Source: Ecdyonurus torrentis (Eukaryota > Arthropoda > Insecta > Ephemeroptera > Heptageniidae). From it: DNA of 64,000 bases. Shown here in pieces: positions 27,208 to 38,092 of this stretch (its first letter is position 1; every line of letters starts with the position of its first letter). A program made the position numbers and the translations under genes. The stretch covers positions 15,962,091 through 16,026,090 of the forward strand of contig OX439134.1 of the NCBI GenBank assembly GCA_949318235.1. The letters are read 5' to 3'. The notes under the pieces are model-generated. The model was not told where the DNA came from, made no database searches, and saw only the letters and a program-made list of their open reading frames with translations.

Positions 27208-29464
27208 ATGCCTCAATCTAAAAAAGAACATCAAAATTCACAAAATAGCTTGAGTTCTTCTTCTAATGAAAAACTATCTAAAGAATCTGGAGAAAATAAA
27301 TTAAAAAAGTTATTAAGATCTCGACCTCAACATTCTCCTCCATCTCCACCAACTCAAAGACGTAAACTTAATCTATCTGAAAGTGATGAGGTTGAAGTTT
27401 CATTTCACCCAGACGCAATTAGTAAACCTTCAGCATTTACAGAAAATATTGATAAAATCGTACAAAGACCATTCAAAGATAACATTCAGACTGATGGACC
27501 ACCTATCGTACCACCTAGACCAAAACATCTAAGTAAAAAATATGGAATGCTTGCGTATTTAAATTCAAGAGTAAATCTAAAACCATCAACAGAATCTACT
27601 TTACCACGAAGTAAATCAATGCCTTTATTTTTAAATATTAATTCAAGTGATAAAGAATTAAATACAACAAAATCTGAAGTAAAACTGGAACCAATAAAAA
27701 GAAAAATATCAAATTTACTTCAACCTTTAGATTCAAAAATTAGTAAAAATTTTCATAATTCATTATCTGAAGGGTTTTCACGTGAATTAAGAAAAGTAAA
27801 ATCAACATTATCTATAGCAAAGAAAAATCCATTATCATTACCTAAAAATAATGAATTAAATAATAAAGTTGAAGAAGAATATAAACATGATATTAATATT
27901 GATATTATTGAAGAAGTTGATTCAAATGAAGATTCTAATTCAAAAAGAAGTTCAATTCTTTCAAATTTATATTCAGATATACAAAAATCATATACAGTTC
28001 CTATTGTAAAAAGAAAATATACAGTTTTAAAAAGATGTAAATCTTTACCTGAATTTACTAATCAGAAAACTGAATTAAAATTTTCTTTTAATGAATCACC
28101 ACCTTTATCATTAATATTTAATAATAGAAATATTAGCTCTCTAAATGATGAATTAAATCATAAAAAGGAAGTTGAAAATGAAGACTTGGATAAATCGGAA
28201 AATACGGACAGTATTGCAATTTTCGTCACAAGTTATTCCTCCGATGAAGATGATTCTTCAAAAAATTCAACAGAAGAAACTATGGAAACTACAGTTATTG
28301 TACATCCTGAACCTTCTGAACTAAAAATTCCTGAAACTGAACCTATAAAACCTGAACCTTCAACTCCAAAATCATTCAGGAATATTTCAGAAAAAATAAA
28401 TAATTTAAAAAGAAAATCATCGTCAAGCTTAACAGATAATAACAGAACATTTTTAACTGTTAATTCTATATTAAATTTAAAACGTAATTTAAGTTCTGAT
28501 TCTTTAAATAATTTAACTACAAGTAATAAATTTGCTATTCAACCAAAATATCCATTAAGAGAAAATTTAAGTATGGATACTTCAAAAGGACTTCAAGGGC
28601 AAGCAAGATTACGACGGGCAGCATTAGTAGTGAGAACTACAAAATCTGTTTCAACTATATTTGCACAGGATCATAAATATTGCTGTGAAAATTGTAAGAA
28701 GAAAGAGAGAAATCAGCAGGTAAAATAATAATTAATTTGAGTTAAATTGCAATTTTAATTTAGCGAATAAAAAATTAATAAGGTCATATATGTACGAGAA
28801 AATAAGAAAATTAGTACGATATACGATATGTGATCATGTTTAATAATTTATTAATTTTTTTTTCTTCTTTTTTTTCTTTTTTCCAGGTTTAAAAAAAAAA
28901 AAATTTAAAAATAGTTTTGAAAAGTAATATTTTGAATATCCTAATAACTTTTTTAAGACAGAACTATCGGGCAGACAATATTTTATCGCTTTCACCGTAA
29001 CTTAAAAAAAAAAAAATACTTCCAGTACTCTTACGTAAGAAATCTTAATAATACAGTATAATAATAAAGTGGTCTCTTTAGTTGTTGTTGTTGTTTTCAA
29101 ATCTTCAGATTTTATTAATTTTCTTCACTCATACATATTTTTTTAGAGTTATTTACCTATTTACTTTAACATCAAGTATTTTGATGCAGAAAAAAAAAAT
29201 TCTAAACGAGCTTGATTTTTCGTTGAAATATTTGATATTTTCAGAATATCTTACAAGTTAGAGTATTTTAGAAGTATTATTAAATTTATAATTCTTTAAA
29301 AATACGCGGAGTGTACTGCATGATAAAAATCCCTTGCAGGTTCTGTAATAAATAACGAAGTAGTCGATTATCTTAAGCCAGTGGAATAGACAAAAATATC
29401 CTATCTTAAAATTGCATTATAAATTATAGTAAATACTACAATATCGTCTTTTTTTAACTCTATA

Positions 29465-29500
<36 letters not shown>

Positions 29501-30723
29501 TATTAGAATGTATGCAGTAAATCTATTGATTCATCATGATGTTATAACAAATAACAAATGTACATTATTGATAGCATATTTGTAAAAATGTATATTCAGC
29601 AAAATATTTTCTATAGCCGTATCACAACGATCCTCAATACGAGCGAGATGGAAGTTTGACATTATTGGGTCGATGTTGGCACAGGCTCCACGTCAGCAAA
29701 GCTCGTCTTAAAGCAACTTCCACCACGTCAGAGCTTTTTGCAGCATTTGCGATGGTAACTTAATATTTCATATAAAATTGATCTGATTTTTTTCTTTATG
29801 AAAATTTACAGTAATAGAAAATAAATAATTAAATCTTAGAGTATAAAAATACAGTATAGCCCATTTTGTTTTTCCAGCAGATAAAGAAAAATGTTGCGAA
29901 AGAGTCGTATGTATATGCAATACCATTAATAAAAATAGTTTATTTTATTATATATACGTATGCTCAATCAAGTATTTTCATTGAAATTCATACTAAATAT
30001 ATGCAGAACGTTTAGAGTATAACAATTTATATTTCGCACTTGATTGTGAATCCAAGTTCAACGAAAAGAACAATTGGAATTAAAATTAATACTTCTTTTA
30101 AAATGAATGAATGAATGAATGAATGAATGAATGAATGAATGAATGAATGAATGAATGAATGAATGAATGAATGAATGAATGAATGAATGAATGAATGAAT
30201 GAATGAATGAATGAATGAATGAATGAATGAATGAATGAATGAATGAGCACTTACAAATTGTGATTTTAACAATAACTACAGTATAAGCAATGACGATTGT
30301 ATAATTTTTTAAATTGTTACATTTATTTTGCAGGTTGCTTTGGTTGAATTACAAATCAACACACCATGTACAGTGCCAGATATATTTTGGATCCTGTTCT
30401 CCATGAACACCACTATGCTAGTCGGTGTCAACATTCTTGCACTCATGATCAGTACCTTCATCCTCCCTAACATTCACGCGGTGACAAGACTACACCCCAC
30501 TGCTCTAGTCGCAGAGTCACCTCACGATACCATGAAACGTTTCATAGAGTTAGCCTGGGGTTTCTCAACTTTTCTCAATCTTATGCTTTCTATCATCAAT
30601 ATTGCACTCATCAGTTGGGTCAAGGTATGTCGGAAAATTTTATTATCTATAGAATTTTATGATCCTGACGAAATTAATGGCAGGATTTAACTATTGGCAA
30701 ACGTAGTAATAAAAACTTAAAAC

Positions 30724-30763
<40 letters not shown>

Positions 30764-31405
30764 TATAGAGGGATGAAACTTTAAAATCTGAATACCCAGA
30801 GAATAGGATTAGATTTGATCACAATACAATAAGACTCAATATTGCAGTGTAGTACGTTGCATTAAACGAATAGCTATTTAGAATAAAATAAAATTAATTT
30901 GAACACAACTTTTTTTTTTTTTTTTTGGTACAGATAAAATATTTTCTCATTTTAAATGCAGTATTTATTCAGAAGTTTCGCACAGTATATTATATTTATA
31001 TATAATAAAATCAAATTAATTTAAACAAATTTGCAAAAAAAAAAAAAAAAAAAAAAAAAAAATGCTGTTATTTATTTTAGATTTTTTTTTTTCTTATTTC
31101 AGTTTTGGGATTTTGGTGTCGCTGGGGCTATAACATCAACTGCTATCGTAATCCCGTCTCTTGTGATTTTCATTCTTGTCGCATTACATTTTTATCGTAT
31201 ACTAGAGGTTAATGAGAGAGAAATAGCCAGTGAAGAATATCATGGGCAAGCATCGACCAATCATAAAGGAGGATTTGATAACCCAGGCTTTGTCAATACG
31301 GAGGAAACACAAAGACAAGACGATGTATCGATCAGAATTAATCAGGTTTGTAATTGCAAGGAGTCAAAAAAATGTTTTATCATAATAAATGCATTAAATA
31401 AATAA
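27208..31405 (+). CDS. ORAI-type CRAC channel, unit 3 (long N-terminus; may continue into unit 4)
   Basis: Coding exons 27208-28719, 29617-29754, 30334-30624 and 31103 onward, all phase 0. Exon 1 gives 504 residues, far longer than usual ORAI N-termini: Ser/Lys/Asn-rich, probably disordered, with proline motifs (SPPSPPTQRRK, PPIVPPRPK) that resemble SH3 ligands, then LRRAALVVR and a CCENC cluster. Exon 2 is CWHRLHVSKARLKA plus TM1 start; exon 3 has the filter Glu in VALVELQIN. Odd residues: human H134 is Asn (LVGVNILALM), E190 is Asn (LSIINIALISW), G98 is Ala, R91 is Thr. An extra intron splits WVK/FWD. After TM4 the LVxHK hinge is lost. Exon 4 either ends at donor CAG|GTTTGT (31345) and splices to unit 4, or reads on to a stop at 31405 beside AATAAA, giving 747 aa. 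Confidence 0.88.
30103..30246. repeat. (GAAT)n microsatellite in ORAI unit 3 intron 2
   Basis: About 144 bp of uninterrupted GAAT repeat, 88 bp before the exon 3 acceptor. It is the reverse complement of the ATTC tract in the matching intron of unit 2. Confidence 0.98.
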
Positions 31406-32194
31406 AGGAGTAAATAAATTAATAAGCATCAAGTATTAAATATTTAAAAAAAGTAATTAATTGTTTGATAAAATGTTAAGTATTTATAGAAGCAGAAGAA
31501 TATATTTCATAATAGCTCGTGTCTTTGTGTAATATTACTTTAATACAGTAAAATTTATGTATTTTATTCGTGTTCCATATTAATTTACCTGTGACATGAA
31601 TGCAATTAATGCATGAGTACACGTAAAACGTTATAGTCGTCCTCTTCATTACAAAAAAAAAAAGTTTAATCCGTTTATTTAATATGCTGTCATAATCTCA
31701 TAATCAACTATCTTAGTGTGTCAATTGAAAAAAAAATATATATAAAAAAAAGAATAAATAATAATTATTATATTACTTCTTTTCCGAACTCTATTTTGCA
31801 GTATTATACAGTAGTTTAAAAATATATATTATTAATGTAAAAAAATAAATCGTATTATCTATAATCTATCTACAATTTTTTATGCATAAAGTATATTTTA
31901 GTGCTTTTGTTAGGTAAGAAATTATTAAATTCTCTAAATTTTTTAGCTGTTGAAAAGTGAATGAACTTGAAGTATTAAAAATATATCATAACGAATAAAT
32001 AAAATAAAAAATAGTTCACATTAGAGACCGCATATAAAACTATAAAAATTCTAAAGTTAATTATTGGAAAATTATTTCATGAAATTTTATAACATTTAAA
32101 TATCGCAATTATTTTACAGCCTATCAACTACTATACTATAAATATACTGTGACTACTACTACTTTATTAACTACAGACTATATTTTCCTATCAG

Positions 32195-34072
32195 GTTCAC
32201 TCAGACTCTCGTGCAGACAACAATGCTGATGGCAGTTTGACACCTCGAGGTTTTCAATGGCGATCACTTCACGTCAGTCTTGCCAAATTAGAAGCCACAT
32301 CTTCAGCTTCAGAACTTATGTCTGGTTTTGCTACGGTAACTTTTTTTTTATAATATTTTCATGAAAACTTCGGAATATTAAAAATAACTGAATAACAATT
32401 ACACTATAAAATTATGTGCTTACATTACATATACATCCATCTGTATTTGTAGGCAAATACTATTTTTAAATAAATGATACATGAGAATTATTTAAATCGT
32501 ATCACAGCAGAACATGTTTATTTGGTTATAAAATTATATTATAAAAAAAAAATAATAATAAGCATAGAAAAAAATATACAATTTTTAAAACTGCAAGGTT
32601 TAAGCCTGACAGGATATCATTACGTTTAGAGAGTATTATCAAGGAATCTCCTACGAAGAAATCACCACAATTTGAGTTTAAAAAGAAGTAATTTAAAATC
32701 TGTTTTGATTTTGTTAGATGATCAGCGTTATTATATATCTCCCCTTAAAAAGATCCATTTAAAATCGCTATTAAAATCGCTCGATATGGGACTATCTTAT
32801 TAAATACACATATTTTGTTTCTTTAAGTTTCTGTACCTCACAAACTGGAGTTGAAAAATTGTAAAGTACGCAACTTTAGGAATTCACGACGTCATGAAAT
32901 CTAGGTCTGCAATTGAAATTATAAAAAGAGTTCCTGCTAAGTTTTCTGTGCTGTTTATGATGCTAGTTATTTTAAGATTTATTTTATTGTAAATACAAAG
33001 CATTAAAAAAAAATATAATAATAATAATGAATTATATTGTTTATTATTATTAAATTTTTTTTGTAAAATTAAATTGTAATGATACTAATGATCAATTAAA
33101 CCAACCAATAAGGCTACACCTTGGTTGGACAATGTATGAAAATGAAATATTATTAATAATAAAAAGGGTTAAAAGATATAATAAAGTTATGCGTAATGTT
33201 TACCCGTCGAAGTGAACGAACAACACCTTACAAATTTTACTCAATATGAACGATCTACGTTTGGTGCTTCTACGCGTTTTAACATGAGAACTAGATGGGG
33301 GAACTTGGAAATTGTAAAGTGTAGAACGTTCATTTTTTCCCCAAATTTGTAAAGTGTAGTATGTTCACTTCGACGGGTAAGCATCGGCATGTAAATTGGT
33401 CATATCTTGTAATTTATCAAAAAAGTTTTTTTTTTTTTTTTTTTTTTAAATACAGGATCCCTTTTAATCGTATCGTCTAAAAACTTTTTTTAAGAAGCAA
33501 ATTATAACATTTACTAATTAACGTATCTTAAATTATAGATGGCAACCGTAGAACTACAAACCAACAGCCCAACAGTAATCCCGACCTGGATGTTCGTATT
33601 ACTGGCAATCAACTCAACTGTGCTAGTTTTATTAAATATATTTGCACTCATGATAAGTACATTTATACTACCCTGTGTAGAAGCAATTACACACCAACGT
33701 GGTAGTAATTTAGCACACAACTCTCCTCATCAATATTTAAGAAAATATGTTGAAATTGCATGGGTACTTTCAACAGTTCTAGGAATGATCGTGTTTTTAT
33801 TTGAAGTAATAATTTTATCATGGACAAAATTTTGGGACTTTTCATTTGATGGTGCGGCAGCTTCTACTGCTATAATATTAATTGCTATGCTTGTATTTAT
33901 TGGTTTTACTGCTTATTTTTATTATACTTTAGTTGATCATAAATGTGAGACTTCTGATGATGATTTAAAACAATTAGATGAAATGAAGAGAAAATTAGAT
34001 GAAGCTACAAGTGTTATTAATACAAATAAATTTCATATGGATGAGTATTTTACAGGAGAGAGGCTTATTTAA
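32195..34072 (+). CDS. ORAI-type CRAC channel, unit 4 (no own start exon seen; likely spliced from unit 3)
   Basis: Two coding exons, 32195-32335 and 33539-34072, phase 0. The first matches the second coding exon of units 1-3 (DGSLTPRGFQWRSLHVSLAK) and follows a good acceptor (TTTTCCTATCAG). No exon with an ATG, LRRAALL segment and Cys cluster lies between 31346 and 32194, so the simplest reading is splicing from the unit 3 donor at 31345, for a total of 952 aa. A separate short protein starting at ATG 33539 would lack the pre-TM1 helix. The filter Glu is in MATVELQTN. Human R83 is Leu, K87 Glu, R91 Ser, V102 Met and H134 Asn (LVLLNIFALM); E190 is kept (FLFEVIILSW). The LVDHKCETSDDDLKQLDEMK tail keeps the STIM-binding hinge and helix, closest to unit 1. 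Confidence 0.87.
33200..33380. mobile_element. Inverted-repeat element in unit 4 intron
   Basis: Perfect 18-bp ends TTACCCGTCGAAGTGAAC and GTTCACTTCGACGGGTAA. The 181-bp element has no reading frame and ends about 158 bp before the last ORAI exon. A repeated TTGTAAAGTGTAG block lies near its right end. Confidence 0.75.
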
Positions 34073-34471
34073 TTTATAATTTAATTGTATGAATTAAAAA
34101 AAAAAAAAAGAAATAAATAAATAATAATAAACAATAAATTTTATTCAGATTCAAATAGGCTTTCTCAAAGTGCCTTGCAATTTTTAAAATGCAACCCGCA
34201 TATCTCTTCCGTTAAAACAGTTGCATAACCACTAATTCTCGCAGGGGCATAGCAATTTTTTTTTTAATTATTATTTAATTTAACTGCCACACGCTTGTAC
34301 ACATATTTATAATATTTATCTGTTTCGTAAAAAAATACAAAAAAAATACAAAAAAAAAAAGTTCGTGAGAATTTGTAGAAAATCGGAAATTTGCGAATTT
34401 TACAATTTCGCTATTTTCTTTCTTTTGATTATTTAGCACTTCTATGCTTGATTAATAGAAAATAATAGTCT

Positions 34472-34474
<3 letters not shown>

Positions 34475-34559
<85 letters not shown>
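34475..34559. repeat. (GA)n microsatellite
   Basis: About 85 bp of GA repeat. The SLSLSL frames on the opposite strand are artefacts. Confidence 0.97.
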
Positions 34560-34563
<4 letters not shown>

Positions 34564-34596
34564 TCTTGATCTTTTGTGCATTACATATTGTAAAAT

Positions 34597-34702
34597 GCTG
34601 TTCGTAAACCCTGTTCTCTTGCACCAAAAAATGCGCATTCCATTTGAATAACCATAAGCGATCGTCATTTTTGGTGCAGAGAACAGTGTTTACGAACAGC
34701 CT
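34597..34702. mobile_element. Short hairpin MITE, family I
   Basis: GCTGTTCGTAAACCCTGTTC at the left and GAACAGTGTTTACGAACAGC at the right are inverted ends; the inner arms TTGCACCAAAAAATG and CATTTTTGGTGCA also pair. Further copies lie at 49866-50092. About 106 bp, non-coding. Confidence 0.8.
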
Positions 34703-35134
34703 AAGTGTTTTTGCTGTCCGCACATGCTTTAAAAGTGCAAATTTTAAATTATAAACACACATGACTGAATAATACTGTACTTGTAGAATTCAAAAATAAA
34801 AAGTTTATACAGTATAACATTTAATTAGAATTATTAAAAAATTAATAAACCACCGTTAATTTATTCCCGCTAATCAACAAAACCTGCATAAAAGTGACTG
34901 AAGATGGGACAATAAAAATAAAGCTATCTCTATGTGATACAAACTCGTAGGTTATTATGTCATTACATTTTTATTTACTTTCAAAAGTCATAAAAATGAT
35001 TATAATTTTATCAAGATTCTAGAAGATAACATATGAAATAATATTGTAAATCTCTTATAACAACACAAAAAGAAGGAAAAAATTAAAGTGAAATATTTGT
35101 CATAATTTTTACTGTATCTATTTTTGAATAAAAT

Positions 35135-35430
35135 TATGAGGAATGCCAAAAAAATGTCGGGGGCTATTTTACTTCATATTCTAAAAAAGGACACTGTCCT
35201 AAATCGATTGATACGCCAATTTCTTATTTTTAAGTACATTAATATTTTTAATAATTTTTTTTTTAAAATTGACGAATTACATCACGGTCGGTAACCTATT
35301 TGGGCATAGGAAAAAGTTGCCACCCGTGAAGTCATTTCGCGACTTTCAATAATTAACTAAAAAAGTAGAAATTCAAAGCAGGACGATGCCCTTTTAGAAT
35401 TTTCACTAAAATTATATTTCTTTTTTATAT
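35135..35430 (+). mobile_element. Fold-back MITE, family C, diverged copy
   Basis: It has TTATGAGGAATGCC, CACTGTCCTAAATCGATTG, the ATCACGGTCGGTAA block and CATAGGAAAAAGTTGCC, matching the copies at 11486 and 14410. The right half is shortened. Confidence 0.65.
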
Positions 35431-35567
35431 ATTATAGTTTTCTTATGCATTATTATACACTATAATATTAATAGATATTACTGATTTTCACCTAAGAAAA
35501 ATGAATAACTATCCTTAGCAAAAAATACTTAGTTAGATTTATATTTAAAAAAAATTGCACAAGGTAG

Positions 35568-35609
<42 letters not shown>

Positions 35610-35660
35610 GATCATCATAATGGCTCATTTGTTTATAAATAACACTTCTTTTTTTTTGGA

Positions 35661-35742
35661 AAGATAGATATAGAAACACATAAAAAAGAGAGGTAAAAGA
35701 AAATCTTTAACCTCTCTTTTTTATGTGTTTCTATCTATCTTT
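35661..35742. repeat. Near-perfect short hairpin
   Basis: Arms of about 38 bp (AAAGATAGATATAGAAACAC and its mirror GTGTTTCTATCTATCTTT, with AAAAAAGAGAGGTAAAAG and its mirror inside) separated by about 5 bp. Transcribed RNA would fold into one long stem. No other copy was noticed in the window. Confidence 0.7.
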
Positions 35743-36093
35743 TAATTATTATCAACCTATCGCAAAGTCGATTTTTTTCCTAATTATATATTTACTTCTT
35801 TTTTTTTTCATTATTTTTATTTCCACAAAATTGCTACATGATATTATTTGATATTACCTTTTATATTCTTTATTATACCATATTACCTATTTCAAGATCA
35901 GAAGTAGCAAAATGAAAGTGATCAAATAAGAATACCTAAAAAGTATTATTTATTTTTAGTAATTTAAACAATAACCCAATTAACTGTATTATATATTTTT
36001 TTTCCATGCAGTAAAATCATGCCACAGATTTTCTTTTGAAATATAACTTCCCTGACGCACAATCAAAATAATTGTCCTATCACTTGTTACATA

Positions 36094-36699
36094 TCTTCAG
36101 GCTAGAGCACAACAACCACGTTTCTTCAAAAGCAACAAAGTTCAAAACAAAACAACAACAAAGACAAGTTTCATCTTTGCTGCTTTTGTAGTTAAATCTG
36201 CCAATAAGAGAAATTGAAGACCCTCTGATGAGTTTATGAAAGACCATGTATAACAATGCATTTATATCAGTTTTTAAAATATTAAAATTTAAAAATAATT
36301 TTTCTCTATACATCGATCTTATTGCGAAAAAAAGGCCTATCTCATTTTTTGTCAGTGGAAGCAAAAGGCCTATCTCATATTTTGTCAGTGGAAGCAAAAG
36401 GCCTATCTCGTTCCCGAACGTTATGGCGATAGCGCTCGAGATAGGCCTTTTGCTTCCACTGACAAAATACGAGATAGGCCTTTTGCTTCCACTGACAAAA
36501 AACGAGATAGGCCCTTTTTTCGCAACAAGATCGATATGTATAAATATGTTTGTATTATATTTGTGTAGCTTTTGACTATCATTTCTAATTGTATCAACTG
36601 ATACAATAACCTAAGCCGATATACATTGTTGTATATTGTGATTGTAGGATGAAAGAAATGAATAAATATATTTTGAATTTGAATACGGGTTGTGCTCTA
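36094..36699. mobile_element. Inverted-end element with a tandem-repeat hairpin core
   Basis: The ends TAGAGCACAACA and GGTTGTGCTCTA are inverted repeats. The core, about 36320-36536, has three direct copies of AAAGGCCTATCTC spaced by TTTTGTCAGTGGAAGC, followed after CCCGAACGTTATGGCGATAG by three inverted copies (GAGATAGGCCTTTTGCTTCC). It is bounded by GATCTTATTGCGAAAAAA and TTTTTTCGCAACAAGATC. Frames across it read the repeat and are not genes. Confidence 0.7.
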
Positions 36700-37955
36700 C
36701 GGTGACGATATTCTGTAAACATAACTTCATGTTATCATGACCTGCATTATGGGTGTATATTTTTTAGGAAAAAGAAAAACACAAAATATAATGAGAATTT
36801 TTAACTTTTTATTTATTATAAATATTAGTACTGCAAATTTGATATAGTTAAAGAATAGAAAATCATAATAAAATAAAAAGTAAAAACTAAAGAGATGCAA
36901 CTAAAAAAATAAGTCATAATGTAACATGCACTTAGGGACACAATAACAGAAAAAACTTTTATTATATCTTAATATTAGTATACAATACAAACATAGCATA
37001 AAAGGGATGGGAGAGAGAGAAAAAAAAATGTATATTATAATAAATGCTTTAATTTTATTGTTTTTATTAAAATTTTAAATAACGACAAGTTTTTTTTTTG
37101 ACCAATCAAATTAAAGCATTCACTCAATCTGTAAAAAAAGAAAAGGTTATTATTATTTTGCATACCTAGTTTAAGATCCATCCTCCTTATACATGTCCTG
37201 TCCTGTAACTTTTTCCTTTGTCCTTTCCTGATCCTTGAGTGTACCGTATCCCAAATCCTATCCCTGAATCCCACGGCGATCCTTTAATCCTGCGCATTAT
37301 ACTCTTTTTTTTTATCCTCCCATATGTGTGCTTTTGATATAATCTTTTTGCATGTCCTCTCCATGATGTTTAAAATTTTTGTTAACGATATATAATTTTT
37401 CTCTGATCCTCTTGCCTATTTAGTCCCTGCTTGATTCCTTCCATTTTTTTTTTTATTTTTTTTTTTATTATCCCAAAAAATTTGAAATCCAATGTATTTT
37501 CTCCAACATCCTTTATGTCTGTCCTTGCATTTTATAGAACAGAAAAGAACATAAGACATTAGAATAATGTACTGTGGTTGGTGGAAGTGAATTTTTTTTA
37601 CTAAACTCAAAAAAAAGTTTCACCAAACATTTATTTTTTTTTTAAATAAATTACAAAATATTTTATGGCTTGTAATTTTTAATATTTTAATATTTTAAAG
37701 GAAAAAGAGAATAATGTTTAAATCAGAATCTATTTACTTAATGAACAGTCTGTTAATAGGATATTTGCAAATACCTAATTAATGTCATTAAATTGCACCT
37801 ACTTTGCATGTAAGTGCAAATAGGGTTAAAAAAAAGAATAGAAGTATTAAAGAATGTAATTGCAAAATATTGATTCAGAATAAATTTAAATTATTTTTAC
37901 TAATCACAAGTTAAAAAAAAAAAAAATTTAAAAAATTTAAAATTGGCAATAAACC

Positions 37956-38092
37956 TTAACCTGTTCAAGACGGAGCAAGTATGATACTTGTTACTGTGCA
38001 TGGCCTCTCATGCCTCTAGGTCATAGTAAGTAAGGGCAGTGATTGAGGTTCAGAGGACCACACTGCACCAAATGCCATCATGAACAGGTTAA
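37956..38092. mobile_element. Small TTAA-ended element
   Basis: Perfect 12-bp ends TTAACCTGTTCA and TGAACAGGTTAA enclose 113 bp with no reading frame. It has TTAA at both ends, as do the larger MITEs here, but a different terminal sequence. Confidence 0.65.

Noticed and set aside
36320..36536. CRISPR-like array
   Set aside because: Only three repeats per direction, facing each other as a hairpin, in a eukaryotic genome; no unique spacers.
36080..36606. Frames reading GLLLPLTKNEI or KGLSRFLSVEA on both strands
   Set aside because: Translation of the 35-bp repeat units of the 36094-36699 element.
37180..37480. TCC/CCT-rich stretch as a tandem repeat or exon
   Set aside because: No regular period and no supported splice sites or protein similarity.
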